Below, piece by piece: positions 53,621-64,000 of a stretch of 64,000 bases of DNA. Position 1 is the first letter of the stretch; every line of letters begins with the position of its first letter. This DNA comes from Buxus sempervirens (Eukaryota; Streptophyta; Magnoliopsida; Buxales; Buxaceae): contig OX387184.1 of the NCBI GenBank assembly GCA_947561395.2, positions 28,200,766 through 28,264,765 of the forward strand. Direction: 5' to 3'. The notes below the pieces were generated by a model. The model was not told the DNA's origin, searched no databases, and saw nothing but the letters and a program-made list of their open reading frames with translations. The position numbers and the translations under genes are program-made.

Positions 53621-56230
53621 TCAGGGGATGCAAACTAAAAGAAAGAAAACCTATTAATTTTAAAAAGTGCAACGTTTAAGCCTCTAAAATTGACATGAAA
53701 GCTATTGGAAGTGAAGATGAAGGCCTTTAAACGTTTTAACATAGATCTGAAAAATGGCTTTTTGAAGTGGCGCCCCAACAAAAATGCACTTCACATGTTG
53801 CAAGGGGGAACTTCAGAAGCTGTGGTTGTATACGGGAAAATGTATGGAGGATGGTTATATTAGGTTGAAGACAATTAATTCAACCTAACCTTCTGAGTAG
53901 GGCGTAATTTTGGGATAGCTATTAAGACATCTTACATTTTTGGTGAACACATAATTTTTGTCTATGGTCAGGATTTTTAAAATTTTTTATTTAATAATTG
54001 AGATATATTGGTACACAATACGATTACAGGTGGGGGGATAAATTTTTGGTTTGCTATCGATCCTATATGAGCAACATAAAGTGATTATGTGTAGGTGTCG
54101 CTATCAAACTTTAGAATTAATTAATAAGGAGCCAAAAAATATTCTAAATACCTGTATACAAAATACTACTGGCATAATAGCACAAAATTTCACAAGTAAA
54201 ATTAATCACAATCAATGACTATGCAATTTTCAACATTGCCAACAAAATTAGATGACAAACCAAATGCAATGTTGTGTACAATATTATGCAAATAGGAAAA
54301 TGATAAGATAAAGGTGAAGTTGAATCCATATTATGAATGTTACAAATCAAGATATATCATAAGAATGGTGATGATAATATTAGTAGAACATTTTTTATCT
54401 ATCAGTACCCTTTTTTTTTCTTGTTTTCTAACGTTCATGTGTTATGAGATTGATCAATCTTAGCCTACTCATGTAACATACAATTCCGCATTGCAATATC
54501 GAAATCCTTATCAAACATTATTGGAAGTTTGGTTCACCATGCCAAGTCCCACACAAATTAGCATGGAATCAGATGGGAATGGCCTTCATCAACAAAGACA
54601 ATAACACTAAAGGTAAAGACATCAGGTTTCACCAAGTAGGTGAGGCAGTTTTATAAGCAAGAAATAAGCTGAGCATAATCACCTGTGGCCACTTCAGTTC
54701 CTTAAACCGCATCTCAAAACAGATCAAACCTTCTGCATGACCATACGTAATCAACATTTCCATTGAACATGATATTCCAAAGTTACACACTCTTTCTCAA
54801 GCATACCATCAAACAACTCCCATGCCAGGGGTAAACAAACAGATTTGCAATAAACATTCATGGACGTTGTTGTGAGGATCATAATAAACCATTTTCCATT
54901 AACCAACGGAATTGTTGTGCACCCAATTCCCCTTCTCCAAATCTATCGCTCTTGGCTCGGCTCATTTTGTTTACAGCCCTATCAGCAAAGGCTCTGAGTC
55001 TGAATTGGGAAACAGGTAAAGCCTGGTTTATCCAGTATCCAAGGCAGCGTTCGATTCTTGCCTTCACTGGATGGAAAGGATAGAGAGAGAATCAAGTGTA
55101 CATAGAAATGTTGTATGAAAAGAACTGGGAACAAAAACTTTGCCAAAGCAAGGTCTTGCTGAGGCAATACCTTTCGTAAACGGTCGCGGTGGAAGGGATT
55201 GGGCAACGGCAGTCAGTTACAGTGGTTGTGTTCGTTTGGGACTTTGAGGCTGAGAGCAGATAACCGCTGAGGAGGGGTAATCAAGCCCAACTCCTTAGAA
55301 GCGAGACAACAAATTGGAAGGTTGTTGTGAAGGGATCGGCGACTCCTGAAATGGCTTCTGCACGAGACAGCAAAAGCAGCATAAGGGAAAATGTAGATTA
55401 GTGTGCATGCCAAGAACAAAAAATTGAAACTAAATTAAGAGTTATACATGAATAGTAATGGGAACCATGACAGTTACCTTGAACTTGGAGAGTAAACATT
55501 GTGAGCAATTTTGATTCGAAAAAATGGGGTGGATATGTGGGAAAATCTGAAGCAGGATTTTGTGCATGGATCAAATGGAGATGGAGATTAGTAGGAGAGG
55601 CTTTTGTGCCGCCTGAGTATTCTCCGAGAAGTGCTGCATCGCGAGGTAGTCTCCACGAAGAATTTAAAGCTTTGTTTATTTCTCATCTTAATTAACAAAA
55701 TGAAATTAATTTCCTGGCCAACGAACCAAATAACAACAGAGATATTCAATAAGAGCAAGCAAAAAATTTACGTTTTCATGATTAAAAAAATGCATTAACA
55801 AAATATCCGCATCATCGAACTGGTATAGATGGTTGTTTGAAATTTCTATGACAACTAATCACCAACACCTAAACGCAAAATAAATCAATGTAACGGCTCG
55901 AAGCATCGAAAATCTTTCCACCGATAATCATTCTAATCGTTGTGGAAAAATAAACAAAATATGAGGGAATTTTTTTGGTGAGTAGAGATGGGAACAATTA
56001 CCGGTACCTTGCAATTGGATAGTGAAGCATGGAAGCAGTTCCGATTTGAGCGATGAGGTGCAGTCGTCGGAAAAACCGAAGCAGATGTAAGGTTTTTGTG
56101 AAGGGAGGGAATGCTGAGGAGTAGGTATGCCGCTCGAGACTGGCGTTTCGTAGGAGAAGCTCTCTTTTTGCAGGGTTTGTATTCGCCGGAAGGGATCCAT
56201 GTCGAGATAGACAAAGGAGGGGGAAGAGAC
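53621..56230. other. exon-like segments of unknown origin
   Basis: Minus-strand open pieces (54879-55067 with RIERCLGYWINQALPVSQF; 55928-56214) lie between AT-rich DNA and end in leader-like sequence. Two related stretches face each other in tandem (about 55476-55640 and 56004-56180, both starting taccttg-a-ttgga-agt). They may be diverged copies of one captured first exon. No family recognised. Confidence 0.35.
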
Positions 56231-56257
56231 GTCGTGGGAGGGAACGGTTGAAACTGA

Positions 56258-56400
56258 ATTTTAGGTTTTAGCGGAGTGGAGGCGGTATTGGCGTTTGTAT
56301 CCTTTAATTGAAATATCTTAATAATGGAGAACCAAAGGGTGCCGAGGGCTCTTAGGTTTTAGTGGAGGAGGCGGTATTGACGTTTGTATCCTTTAATTTA
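56258..56400. repeat. duplicated block split by a Helitron-tip phrase
   Basis: taggttttagyggag and ggaggcggtattg-cgtttgtatcc occur at about 56262 and 56353. Between them lies atcttaataatggagaaccaaagggtgccg, the same phrase as at 63352-63382 where a minus-strand Helitron 5' tip stands. Confidence 0.75.
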
Positions 56401-56541
56401 ATTGAAATCTATCTCCATCTCCACTGTATATCTCCACTATATATAAAGCGAGGTGCCCTTTTCGGGAAGTGTGCCAAACTAAATTATACCTCTTTGTCAA
56501 GACTAATTAATAAAAGGATATATCGGTAAAAACCACCTCAA

Positions 56542-56835
56542 ATGTCTGCAACCTCCCATTTCGTTCCACAACTGCTCCCTCCCACATCATTTCTGGAGAA
56601 CTCCTGCAAGGCTAAAACCTCCCATTCCGTTCCACAACTGCTCCCTCCCACATCATCTCCGGAGAACTCCTGCAAGGTTAAAACCTCTCATTCCGTTACA
56701 CAACTGCTCCTTCCCACATCATCTCCGCAAAACTCCTACAAGGCTAAAACCTCCCATTCCGTTCCACAACTGCTCCTTCCCGCATCATCTCCTACCCTCC
56801 GACTACCTCACGTTGCAGTTCTTCTCGTCCGTTAG
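56542..56835 (+). repeat. 66-bp tandem repeat, in frame (22-codon unit), also at 57800-58093 and 59333-59560
   Basis: Four units in A1 and A2, three in A3, each giving a variant of KTSHSVPQLL-PTSSPENSCKA. The open frame starts MSATSHFVPQ and ends with LRLPHVAVLLVR just upstream of the DNMT2 ATG, probably in the captured 5' UTR. Loss of one unit in A3 is exactly 66 bp. Confidence 0.85.
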
Positions 56836-56842
56836 CAGATCC

Positions 56843-57124
56843 AATGGAAGAGAGTTTCTGCAAAAGCAAGGACGAACCATGGAGGATTCTTGAATTCTAC
56901 AGCGGAATTGGGGGCATGGTATGAACCCCATCTTCCTAAAACCCCAATTTTCTATGCAGCTTCTGTTGTATCATGGTTGTTTACTGTGTCTCTCTCGCTT
57001 TCTCTCTGGAAAAAGATACTCGATCATGCGTGCTGGAGTTTCAGCGGTCATGGTTGAAGCTTTTGACGTAAACGACAAAGCAAACGATGTTTAAGAATTC
57101 AACTCTAGCCATTGCCCTTTCCAG
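56843..57124 (+). pseudogene. DNMT2: captured DNMT2 exons 1-2, copy A1
   Basis: Exon 1 (56843-56918) codes MEESFCKSKDEPWRILEF then YSGIGGM and a gtatg donor; FYSGIGG is methyltransferase motif I that binds S-adenosylmethionine. Exon 2 (about 57014-57124) continues IMRAGVSAVMVEAFDVNDKA, the DNMT2 hallmark. It contains a TAA (57092-57094) where copy A3 has a Tyr codon, and the acceptor AG has been altered by base changes. The protein is a tRNA-Asp cytosine-38 methyltransferase; only the first 50 or so residues are here, without catalytic PPCQ. Confidence 0.88.
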
Positions 57125-57336
57125 GTTCGCTTTCAATAGTCTCTGTGAAGTGGACCGGCGAAAAATGTGTTTTTATTTTTAGGTATTGCAGTCATACATG
57201 CTCGAGGGATTTTCAATTTAGGAACTATAATTGGCTTAGAATGATGTAATTGTAATTTGTACTCAATCACTAGATGGTATCTTCCCCAATTTCTCTGTAA
57301 TTCAAATTATTTGTCATGATTGAATCTCCATCTCCA

Positions 57337-57615
57337 TCTACTATATATAAAGCGAGGAGCCCTTTTTGGGAATCGTGCCAAACAACAAGTTACAATTTTC
57401 ACAAAATGCCCATCTCCTGTATGGTTTAGTTTCAATAATACAGGGCTATATCTGTCTCAACTCACTATTTTTGTTCAAAAACAATTAGTTTGTAACTATC
57501 CCCACTTCTCCTCTCTCCATTCCCTCTCTCCCCATTTATTCTCTCTCCACGTTCAGTTTTAAAACTACTCCCTCCCTTTTTTACGTGCGTGCAGTACTGC
57601 ACGTGGCCCTGCTAG
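57337..57615 (+). mobile_element. short Helitron B1 (279 bp)
   Basis: Starts TCTACTATATATAAAGCG and ends with the hairpin ACGTGC-GTGCAGTACTGCACGT then ggccctgCTAG followed by T. All expected Helitron terminal features are in 279 bp with no gene. Confidence 0.85.
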
Positions 57616-57689
57616 TCTAGCCTATGCGAGGCGCTCCTTGCGAATTGCGCCAATCTAACCTTGCGCCAATCTAGCCTATGCGATACATA

Positions 57690-58594
57690 TCTACTATATA
57701 TAAAGCGAGGTGCCCTTTTTGGGAAGTGTGCCAAGCTAAATTATACCTCTTTGCCAAGACTAATTAATAAAAGGATATATCGGTAAAAACCACCTCAAAA
57801 TGTCTGCAACCTCCCATTTCGTTCCACAACTGCTCCCTCCCACATCATTTCTAGAGAACTCCTGCAAGGCTAAAACCTCCCATTCCGTTCCACAACTGCT
57901 CCCTCCCACATCATCTTCGGAGAACTCCTGCAAGGTTAAAACCTCTCAATCCGTTACACAACTGCTCCTTCCCACATCATCTCCGCAAAACTCCTACAAG
58001 GCTAAAACCTCCCATTCCGTTCCACAACTGCTCCTTCCCACATCATCTCCTACCCTCCGACTACCTCACGTTGCAGTTCTTCTCGTCCGTTAGCAGATCC
58101 AATGGAAGAGAGTTTCTGCAAAAGCAAGGACGAACCATGGAGGATTCTTGAATTCTACAGCGGAATTGGGGGCATGGTATGAACCCCATCTTCCTAAAAC
58201 CCCAATTTTCTATGCAGCTTCTGTTGTATCATGGTTGTTTACTGTGTCTCTCTCGCTTTCTCTCTGGAAAGAGATACTCGATCATGCGTGCTGGAGTTTC
58301 AGCGGTCATGGTTGAAACTTTTGACGTAAACGACAAAGCAAACGACGTTTAAGAATTCAACTCTAGCCATTGCCCTTTCCAGGTTTGCTTTCAATAGTCT
58401 TTGTGAAGTGGACCGGCGAAAAATGTGTTTTTATTTTTAGGTATTGCAGTCATACATGCTCGAGGAATTTTCAGTTTAGGAACTATAATTGGCTTAGAAT
58501 GATGTAATTGTAATCTGTACTCAATCACTAGATGGTATCTTCCCCAATTTCTTTGTAATTCAAATTATTTGTCATGATTGAATCTCCATCTCCA
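57690..58594 (+). mobile_element. Helitron unit A2
   Basis: Almost identical to A1 at an offset of about 1258 bp, including the inserted short Helitron and the 74-bp stretch ctagcctatgcgaggcgctc... between units. The whole A+B+spacer block has therefore been duplicated in tandem. Confidence 0.85.
58102..58382 (+). pseudogene. DNMT2: captured DNMT2 exons 1-2, copy A2
   Basis: Same structure as A1 (exon 1 at 58102-58177). It shares the TAA in exon 2, so A1 and A2 share a recent ancestor that already had this break. One changed residue (EAF to ETF) distinguishes it. Confidence 0.88.
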
Positions 58595-58873
58595 TCTACT
58601 ATATATAAAGCGAGGCGCCCTTTTTGGGAATCGTGCCAAACAACAAGTTACAATTTTCACAAAATGCCCATCTCCTGTATGGTTTAGTTTCAATAATACA
58701 GGGCTATATCTATCTCAACTCACTATTTTTGTTCAAAAACAATTAGTTTGTAACTATCCCCACTTCTCCTCTCTACATTCCCTCTCTCCCCATTTATTCT
58801 CTCTCCCCGTTCAGTTTTAAAACTACTCCCTCCCTTTTTTACGTGCGTGCAGTACTGCACGTGGCCCTGCTAG
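58595..58873 (+). mobile_element. short Helitron B2 (279 bp)
   Basis: Same ends and length as B1, inserted at the same position of A2, so it was copied with the unit and not inserted independently. Confidence 0.85.
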
Positions 58874-58947
58874 TCTAGCCTATGCGAGGCGCTCCTTGCG
58901 AATTGCGCCAATCTAACCTTGCGCCAATCTAGCCTATGCGATACATA

Positions 58948-59225
58948 TCTACTATATATAAAGCGAGGAGCCCTTTTTGGGAATCGTGCCAAACAACAAG
59001 TTACAACTTTCACAAAATGCCCATCTCCTGTATAGTTTAGTTTCAATAATATAGGGCTATACCTGTCTCAACTCACTATTTTCGTTCAAAAACAATTAGT
59101 TTGTAACTACCCCACTTCTCCTCTCTCCATTTCCTTTCTCCCCACTTATTCTCTCTCTACGTACAGTTTTAAAACTACTCCCTCCCTTTTTTACGTGCGT
59201 GCAATACTGCACGTGGGCCCCGCTA
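58948..59225 (+). mobile_element. short Helitron B3 (278 bp)
   Basis: Same 5' tip and 3' hairpin (gtgcaatactgcacgtg, one change) then CTAG at 59222-59225. It is not inside an A unit: it follows the spacer directly and touches the start of A3, so it may be an independent or rearranged copy. Confidence 0.82.
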
Positions 59226-61671
59226 GTTATATATAAAGCAAGGCGCCCTTTTTGGGAAGTGTGCCAAGCTAAAATATACCTCTTTGCCAAGACTAATTAA
59301 CAAAAGGATATATCGGTAAAAACCACCTCAAAATGTCTGCAACCTCCCATTTCGTTCCACAACTGCTCCCTCCCACATCATTTCTGGAGAACTCCTGCAA
59401 GGCTAAAACCTCCCATTCCGTTCCACAACTGCTCCCTCCCACATCATCTCCGCAAAACTCCTACAAGGCTAAAACCTCCCATTCCGTTCCACAACTGCTC
59501 CTTCCCACATCATCTCCTACCCTCCGACTACCTCACGTTGCAGTTCTTCTCGTCCGTTAGCAGATCCAATGGAAGAGAGTTTCTGCAAAAGCAAGGACGA
59601 GCCATGGAGGATTCTTGAATTCTACAGCGGAATTGGGGGCATGGTATGAACCCCATCTTCCTAAAACCCCAATTTTTCTATGCAGCTTCTGTTGTATCAT
59701 GGTTGTTTAATGTGTCTCTCTCGCTTTCTCTCTGGACAGAGATACTCGATCATGCGTGCTGGAGTTTCAGCGGTCACGGTTGAAGCTTTCGACATAAACG
59801 ACAAAGCAAACGACGTTTACGAATTCAACTTTAGCCATTGCCCTTTCCAGGTTCGCTTTCAATAGTCTCTGTGAAGCGGACCGGTGAAAAATGTGTTTTT
59901 ATTTTTAGGTATTGCAGTCATACATGCTTGAGGGATTTTCAGTTTAGGAACTATAATTGGCTTAGAATGATGTAATTGTAATTTGTACTCAATCACTAAA
60001 TGGTATCTTCCCCAATTTCTCTGTAATTCAAATTATTTGTCATGATTGAATCTTTATAATGCGAGGAAGCGAAGTGAAAGCCATGTGAGTGTACCTAACA
60101 AATGGACTGTCATTATTCAAAGGCAAGGAAACGGAGACATTGAATTAATTCTATCTGTTTTTGGTTTTGAGATTAGTTTCATGTAATTGGGTTGGTTGTA
60201 TTATCATGATGCTTTGGGTGTTTTCTTCTTCTATTTTTAAATTTTACCTTCATTTAATTCCAAGTTAAGAAGTCTATGATTAGATCAGTTCCACCAGAGG
60301 ACTTTGAATCATATATTCCAATTGTTATTAATCATCGCTTTTTTTTTTTTTTTTTACCTTCTGAGCTCCAATGTGTATTTCTTCGATTTCGGTTACGGTG
60401 TCCCATTCTGAGATATGTATTGGTATTTTCTTTTAAAATTAATAGGTTTTCTTTATTTTATTTTGCACCCCTTGATAATTTCAAATTTCCTATAACCAAA
60501 ATAAACATATATTTCGTCAGTCCATGAAGCCAATCACAAGAGTGAACCTTCTTTGGGAAGGAAGTTGCATTACAAGGCTTAGAGCCCAAGAATCTTCCAG
60601 CACTGAATATGAATCCATAGCAATTCCTAAAATAGCCTCTTACAAGACCTTTAGCACTTTTACCTCATTTTGAGTTGCCCTACGTTACGACATCGCTAAA
60701 AAACTCATGGAACACCTTTAGCACTTTTACCTCATTTTGAGTTGCCCTACATTACAACATTGCTGAAAAACTCATGGACCCACTGACCTGATATGTTAAG
60801 TGGGTAGATAGTTCATTAGAAAGATAATAAGAATATGCAGCTAACAGTTTGCATGGTAAATTTAACAGTTACACTGGTGGTTCACTTTTCAATCCTCTTG
60901 GGTTGACCATATATACCAAAAATGCACAGGGAATGGAATTGTTGTATTATCTTATGTGCATTGTTGTATTATCTTTTTGTATGTTTGGATTTGATTTCAA
61001 AATTGTTTGATTATTAAGGAAGCAAATGCTACAATTCTAGCATTGACCCCTGTTGTCAAATAAGTAGCAATTTCCAATGGAGTGAATAGTAATACAAGAG
61101 TTCCCTTCCACGATTAAGTATCGAAGTCCTCGCTTTGTTATATAGGAACCTGAACAGAGTACTAGAAGTTCTATCTTGGTAAAATTAGATTCCACGATAG
61201 GCCCACGAAATGCAAGAAAGTGGTCTCTAAATATACCTCTACCGAATGGCCCTAGGTTTCCAAAAGTTGAGAATTGCATAATTTGTTTGTTTTCCAGTGC
61301 TTCTTTATACATTGTAGGCCCTTGAGGATTGTGTATCGTAAATTATTTTTTTATTTATTTGAAGTTATATAAAACGGTTTCTTAATCCGTTGTTTAAGCG
61401 ATTGACCAATATGCCAAAGAATACCCCAAATCCCCAAGAAAAACTACCATTACATTCAATCAAGTCCTAAATAATATATATAAATTTGAGTGTCTATGTT
61501 GTTTGCCAATTAAGAGATATAGCCTTAGATGGTTGCAAACCGATTTCACCCGGTCCAATTGTGTGTGTCTATGTTGTTTGCTGTTTAGGAGATATAGACT
61601 TAGATGATTGCAAACCGATTTCACCCCCTCCCAAACTTTATACGTGCAGTACTGCACGTACACTCCGCTAG
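59226..61671 (+). mobile_element. Helitron A3, longest copy
   Basis: Starts (t)tatatataaagcaaggcgcc, a variant 5' tip touching B3. It has DNMT2 exons, then 1.6 kb lost or never present in A1/A2, and ends with ACGTGCAGTACTGCACGT (61642-61659) and CTAG at 61668-61671. Its second half matches the minus-strand Helitron at 45561-46480 and 53045-53620. There is no Rep/helicase, so it needs helpers. Confidence 0.8.
59569..59850 (+). pseudogene. DNMT2: captured DNMT2 exons 1-2, copy A3 (no stop in these exons)
   Basis: Exon 1 is 59569-59643 (MEESFCKSKDEPWRILEF, then YSGIGGM). An intact ggacag acceptor precedes exon 2 at 59740-59850 (RYSIMRAGVSAVTVEAFDIN, then a stretch ending FNFSHCPFQ). Unlike A1/A2 this exon has the Tyr codon and a functional acceptor. 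After exon 2 gttcgctttc gives a donor with no further exon, so at most a truncated peptide could form. Confidence 0.9.
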
Positions 61672-61869
61672 TATATATTAAGCGAAGCGGGGGTGGCTGC
61701 TGACGTGTCCGCTTCGCGTGCTTCGGATATCAAGTCTATCTTTTCTCAACAAAAAAAAAACAAAAAACAAAAAAATGCTTTGCTCTTTTCCCCAGGGAGC
61801 TACAGGAGAGGGTTCATGCACGCTCGGGCAACTACGAACCTGCTGCAACTTTTGATTTTTTCCCTTCTG

Positions 61870-62165
61870 TTTTTAAAAGTAATTTAGATTTAGACATTAA
61901 ATTTTTATAATAATTCCAAATCAGGCATAAGCAAAACAAATTCTTTACTCCTTTCGGTTTTCAGTTTTAAAGTAATTTAGATTTAGTCATTTAATAATAA
62001 AATTAAAAACTTGCCGTAACTTTTGACTTTTCGCTCCTCAGTTTTTGAAAGTAATTTAGATTTAGTCATTTAAATTTTATAATAATTCCAAATCAGGTAT
62101 AAGCAAAAACAATTCCATACTCCTTCCGTTTTTCAGTTTTAAAGTAATTTAGATTTAGTCACTTA
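61870..62165. repeat. AT-rich tandem repeat, about 170-bp unit
   Basis: agtaatttagatttag occurs four times (61879, 61973, 62050, 62144), alternating with ataataattccaaatcagg(c/t)ataagc twice, so two units of about 170 bp. Confidence 0.85.
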
Positions 62166-62212
62166 ATAATAATAAAAAAAAAGGTAAACTCCGTTCTCCC
62201 AAAGAAGCTATT

Positions 62213-62345
62213 GTCGAGGGGGTTCGAGAACCCTCTGAACCGTCCCTCTCCGCATTCTCTCTCTATCAGACAGTCTCTCTATTGCCGAGGGGGTTCAAGA
62301 ACCCACCTGAATCGTCCCTCTCTGCCTACTCTTTCTAACGGTCCC
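62213..62345. repeat. duplicated cgagggggttc block
   Basis: gccgagggggttcaagaaccc at 62284 repeats gtcgagggggttcgagaaccc at 62213; both continue tgaa(c/t)cgtccctctc. Each start can fold (gggttc/gaaccc). Confidence 0.85.
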
Positions 62346-62690
62346 TCAGTCCTATTCACCCTCCCCTTCCCTCCCTCTCTCTTCTCTCTCCCATTGAAAA
62401 CCCTAGAACCAAATCGATCCCCTCCCCTTCCCCCTCTCTTTCCTCCCACTCTCGTCTTCTCTCTCCCATCGACCCTTCCGGTTTCGGTTGCTCAACCTGA
62501 TTCTTTGAAAACCCAAATCGCTGCCCCTCGCAAAACCTCGGAGGATCGGCACATGAACGTGAATGGCTGTGGCCATACATTAAGAAATCTCATTCTTTTT
62601 CTGCAGATTCTTGCTTTTAAATTTTTTAATTTGCAACTGATTATGGTTTTTTCAAACCTACTGCCCGTGCAACGCACGGGGCACATTGCT

Positions 62691-63350
62691 ATGAAAACAA
62701 AGTTACAAATTAGAGTAGATGAAATTTCAATTGGTGCCTTTTTTATATAGCTTTTGATTAAGAGCCTTTTTGGCAATTCCTCAGGAAACTCTAATGGTTA
62801 TTCCCATTATTGGTATTTCTAAAAGACTTTCTACTTCTTGCTTTTGTATTCTTCATTCTTTTCCCTCATTTCTTTTATCCATTTAATCTTCTTTCTAAAT
62901 ATGAATATTTAAAACAGTTTGGTCATGGGATCCAAGATTCCTAATATAGACCAATGAGATAAAAACATAATTATCCTCACTGACAATTGTTTTGCTTTCA
63001 ATTTTAGCAAATCAACATTAAGTAATTTCTTACTACATAAAATTAGTATAATTCCTTACCAATGTTCAGTTTTGTTTGATGATATTTGGATTATGCATTT
63101 TGTTTTGAATAGGAAATGTTTTTTAACCTCGATGGTTTATCTTTTGTATGTGCATCCATTTTGAGTTCTCTTTTTTTGTTTTTTGTTTTTTTTAATAAAC
63201 CATTTGCAAGTATTGTTCAGTGTAACCATAAATTATGAAATTTTATTCTTTATTTGTCCGTAGATTCTTGCTTTTAAAATTTTTAATTTACAACTGATTA
63301 TGGTTTTGTTCAAACCTACTGCCCGTGCAACGCACAGGCCAGATTGTTAG
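62691..63350 (+). mobile_element. Helitron 3' end, second copy
   Basis: From 63258 the sequence repeats 62604-62690 (gattcttgcttttaaa...cctactgcccgtgcaacgcac) and ends with the hairpin CCCGTGC-AAC-GCACAGG then TTAG at 63347-63350. The AT-rich body contains no gene. Confidence 0.55.
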
Positions 63351-63455
63351 TATCTTAATAATGGAGAACCAAAGGGTGCCGAAGGCTCTTATGGTAAGGG
63401 GCATATTTTTTGTGGCACACTTTCCAAGGGGCCAATTCCCTTTATATAGTATAGA
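63351..63455 (-). mobile_element. Helitron 5' tip, minus strand
   Basis: Read on the minus strand it begins TCTATACTATATAAAGGGAA, very like the 5' tips at 56431 and 57690. It continues through gtgtgccacaaaa to caccctttggttctcc and stops where the plus-strand Helitron end starts. A head-to-tail or truncated insertion explains this. Confidence 0.5.
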
Positions 63456-63564
63456 TTTAAGACCACAACTGAACCTAATCTTTTAAAACCCAAATTGAAT
63501 CGAAGTCGGTTTGAGTTCGGTTTTAACTAGACCAAGTTGTATCCCTCCCCTAGCACGCACAGAC

Positions 63565-64000
63565 AACCGTTGTGGTTTGAAATTGATAACGTACTTCCCC
63601 TAAGCTTTTGAAAAGGTACAGCAAACACCGCTACCGTCAACTAAGGATGGGACGGCGTTAAGAATTTCCTTAAAATGTCCAAAATATCCTCCTTCAGAGC
63701 TTCAAAATTCCAAAGGTAATGAATAACGAATAATATCTGTTGAAGGGTAAGCTTCAAGGCTCCTGAAGATCGACCCTGTGTTGAACCGATTGCTCCAAAT
63801 CTTTAAGCCCCAATCGATGTCAAGTAAGACCACCTTCAATGCAGTTAGAAGTTGGCTACTATCATCTCCAGAGTCTCAGCCATTCTTGAAGTTGTGAGTG
63901 GTAAGACCACCTTCAATGCAATTAGAAGCTTTGCTAACAGAGCTTGGAAGTTGGCTACCATCATCTCCGTTGACGCTCTTCCCAAATCTATATTTTTAAT
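63565..64000. other. flank of the second hAT element with a short duplication
   Basis: No gene recognised. gtaagaccaccttcaatgca occurs at 63825 and 63901, each followed by ttagaag and then by ttggctac-atcatctcc, so part of the sequence is duplicated about 76 bp apart. Confidence 0.5.

Larger units (their letters stand above)
56431..57336 (+). mobile_element. Helitron unit A1 with DNMT2 exons
   Basis: Starts TCTCCACTATATATAAAGCG, a 5' TC tip as in the sister copies. It contains a 66-bp tandem repeat (56560-56780) and two DNMT2 exons. At 57337 a short Helitron (B1) interrupts it; copy A3 shows the uninterrupted sequence here (gattgaatctttataatgcg). Confidence 0.75.
61672..62690 (+). mobile_element. 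Helitron C with a 3' hairpin
   Basis: Starts right after the CTAG of A3 (tatatattaagcgaagcggg) and reaches GCCCGTGC-AA-CGCACGGG (62663-62680), then gcacattgctat, a decayed CTAG tip. Contains the AGTAATTTAGATTTAG repeats (61880-62160), a duplicated cgagggggttc block (62213-62345) and pyrimidine-rich leader-like DNA. No conserved gene seen. A second 3' end, nearly the same, follows at 63312-63350. Confidence 0.6.
44958..63556. mobile_element. second hAT-type element, filled with Helitrons and a solo LTR
   Basis: The left end TAGGGATGCAACTCGG and, near the right end, the reverse complement AGGGATACAACTTGG face each other. The 8-bp GCACAGAC flanks at 44950-44957 and 63557-63564. Both subterminal regions (44958-45150, 63455-63556) are rich in accgaacc/ggttcggt motifs, typical of hAT. 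The right tip carries a few extra bases between the matching repeat and the duplication. No transposase is seen. The inner 18 kb consists mainly of later insertions. Confidence 0.7.

Noticed and set aside
62211..62750. 179-codon plus-strand frame in Helitron C
   Set aside because: Its translation follows a duplicated block and pyrimidine-rich DNA (Pro/Ser/Leu-rich); no domain is seen.

Overview
The window is nuclear DNA of a flowering plant. It holds spliced plant genes, plant-type transposons of every major class, and captured pieces of Aux/IAA, 11S-globulin and DNMT2 genes. Nothing seen pins the species. Most of the sequence is mobile DNA around a duplicated GDSL esterase/lipase locus.

Layout. 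1-5.9 kb: simple repeats, then a CACTA transposon (1529-5290, 3-bp duplication ACA) carrying two exons of an Aux/IAA gene. 5.9-7.9 kb: LINE remains, including a 5'-truncated copy with an RNase H domain and a 16-bp target duplication. 8.0-38.6 kb: the first GDSL copy, wrecked by insertions. These are a Pack-MULE with 11S-globulin exons upstream (8086-9756), a solo LTR in intron 1 (10593-11694), and a hAT element in intron 2 (11969-38326, 8-bp duplication). The hAT element carries a 22.6-kb Tat/Ogre-type Ty3/gypsy retrotransposon on the minus strand (12980-35564, 5-bp duplication CCATC), whose 5' LTR carries a further solo LTR (32341-34147). 38.9-42.1 kb: a LINE endonuclease scrap and a possible small membrane-protein gene. 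42.2-44.6 kb: the intact four-exon GDSL copy (358 aa), the best-supported host gene here. 44.96-63.56 kb: a second hAT element (8-bp duplication GCACAGAC) packed with Helitrons and another solo LTR (50182-52590). Its Helitrons include three copies of a unit that captured the first two exons of DNMT2. 63.56-64 kb: flanking DNA with a short duplication.

How the parts relate. The two GDSL copies serve as filled and empty sites for each other, so the borders of the MULE, the intron-1 solo LTR and the first hAT are read directly rather than guessed. The Ogre element keeps tRNA-Arg-like primer site, polypurine tract, ORF1, gag, protease, RT, dual RNase H and integrase, but its frames are broken and the RT motif reads YVGD. 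Its two LTRs are nonetheless nearly identical, which suggests a copy moved in trans.

The most unusual structure is in the LTRs. Each Ogre LTR has nine 23-bp dyad repeats (TATCCGG-N9-CCGGATA) placed on an exact 39-bp period. One cluster lies directly upstream of a TATA box and one in the transcribed part. A second LTR family at 50.2-52.6 kb has the same design with different arms (AACCG...CGGTT) in front of the same kind of TATA box.
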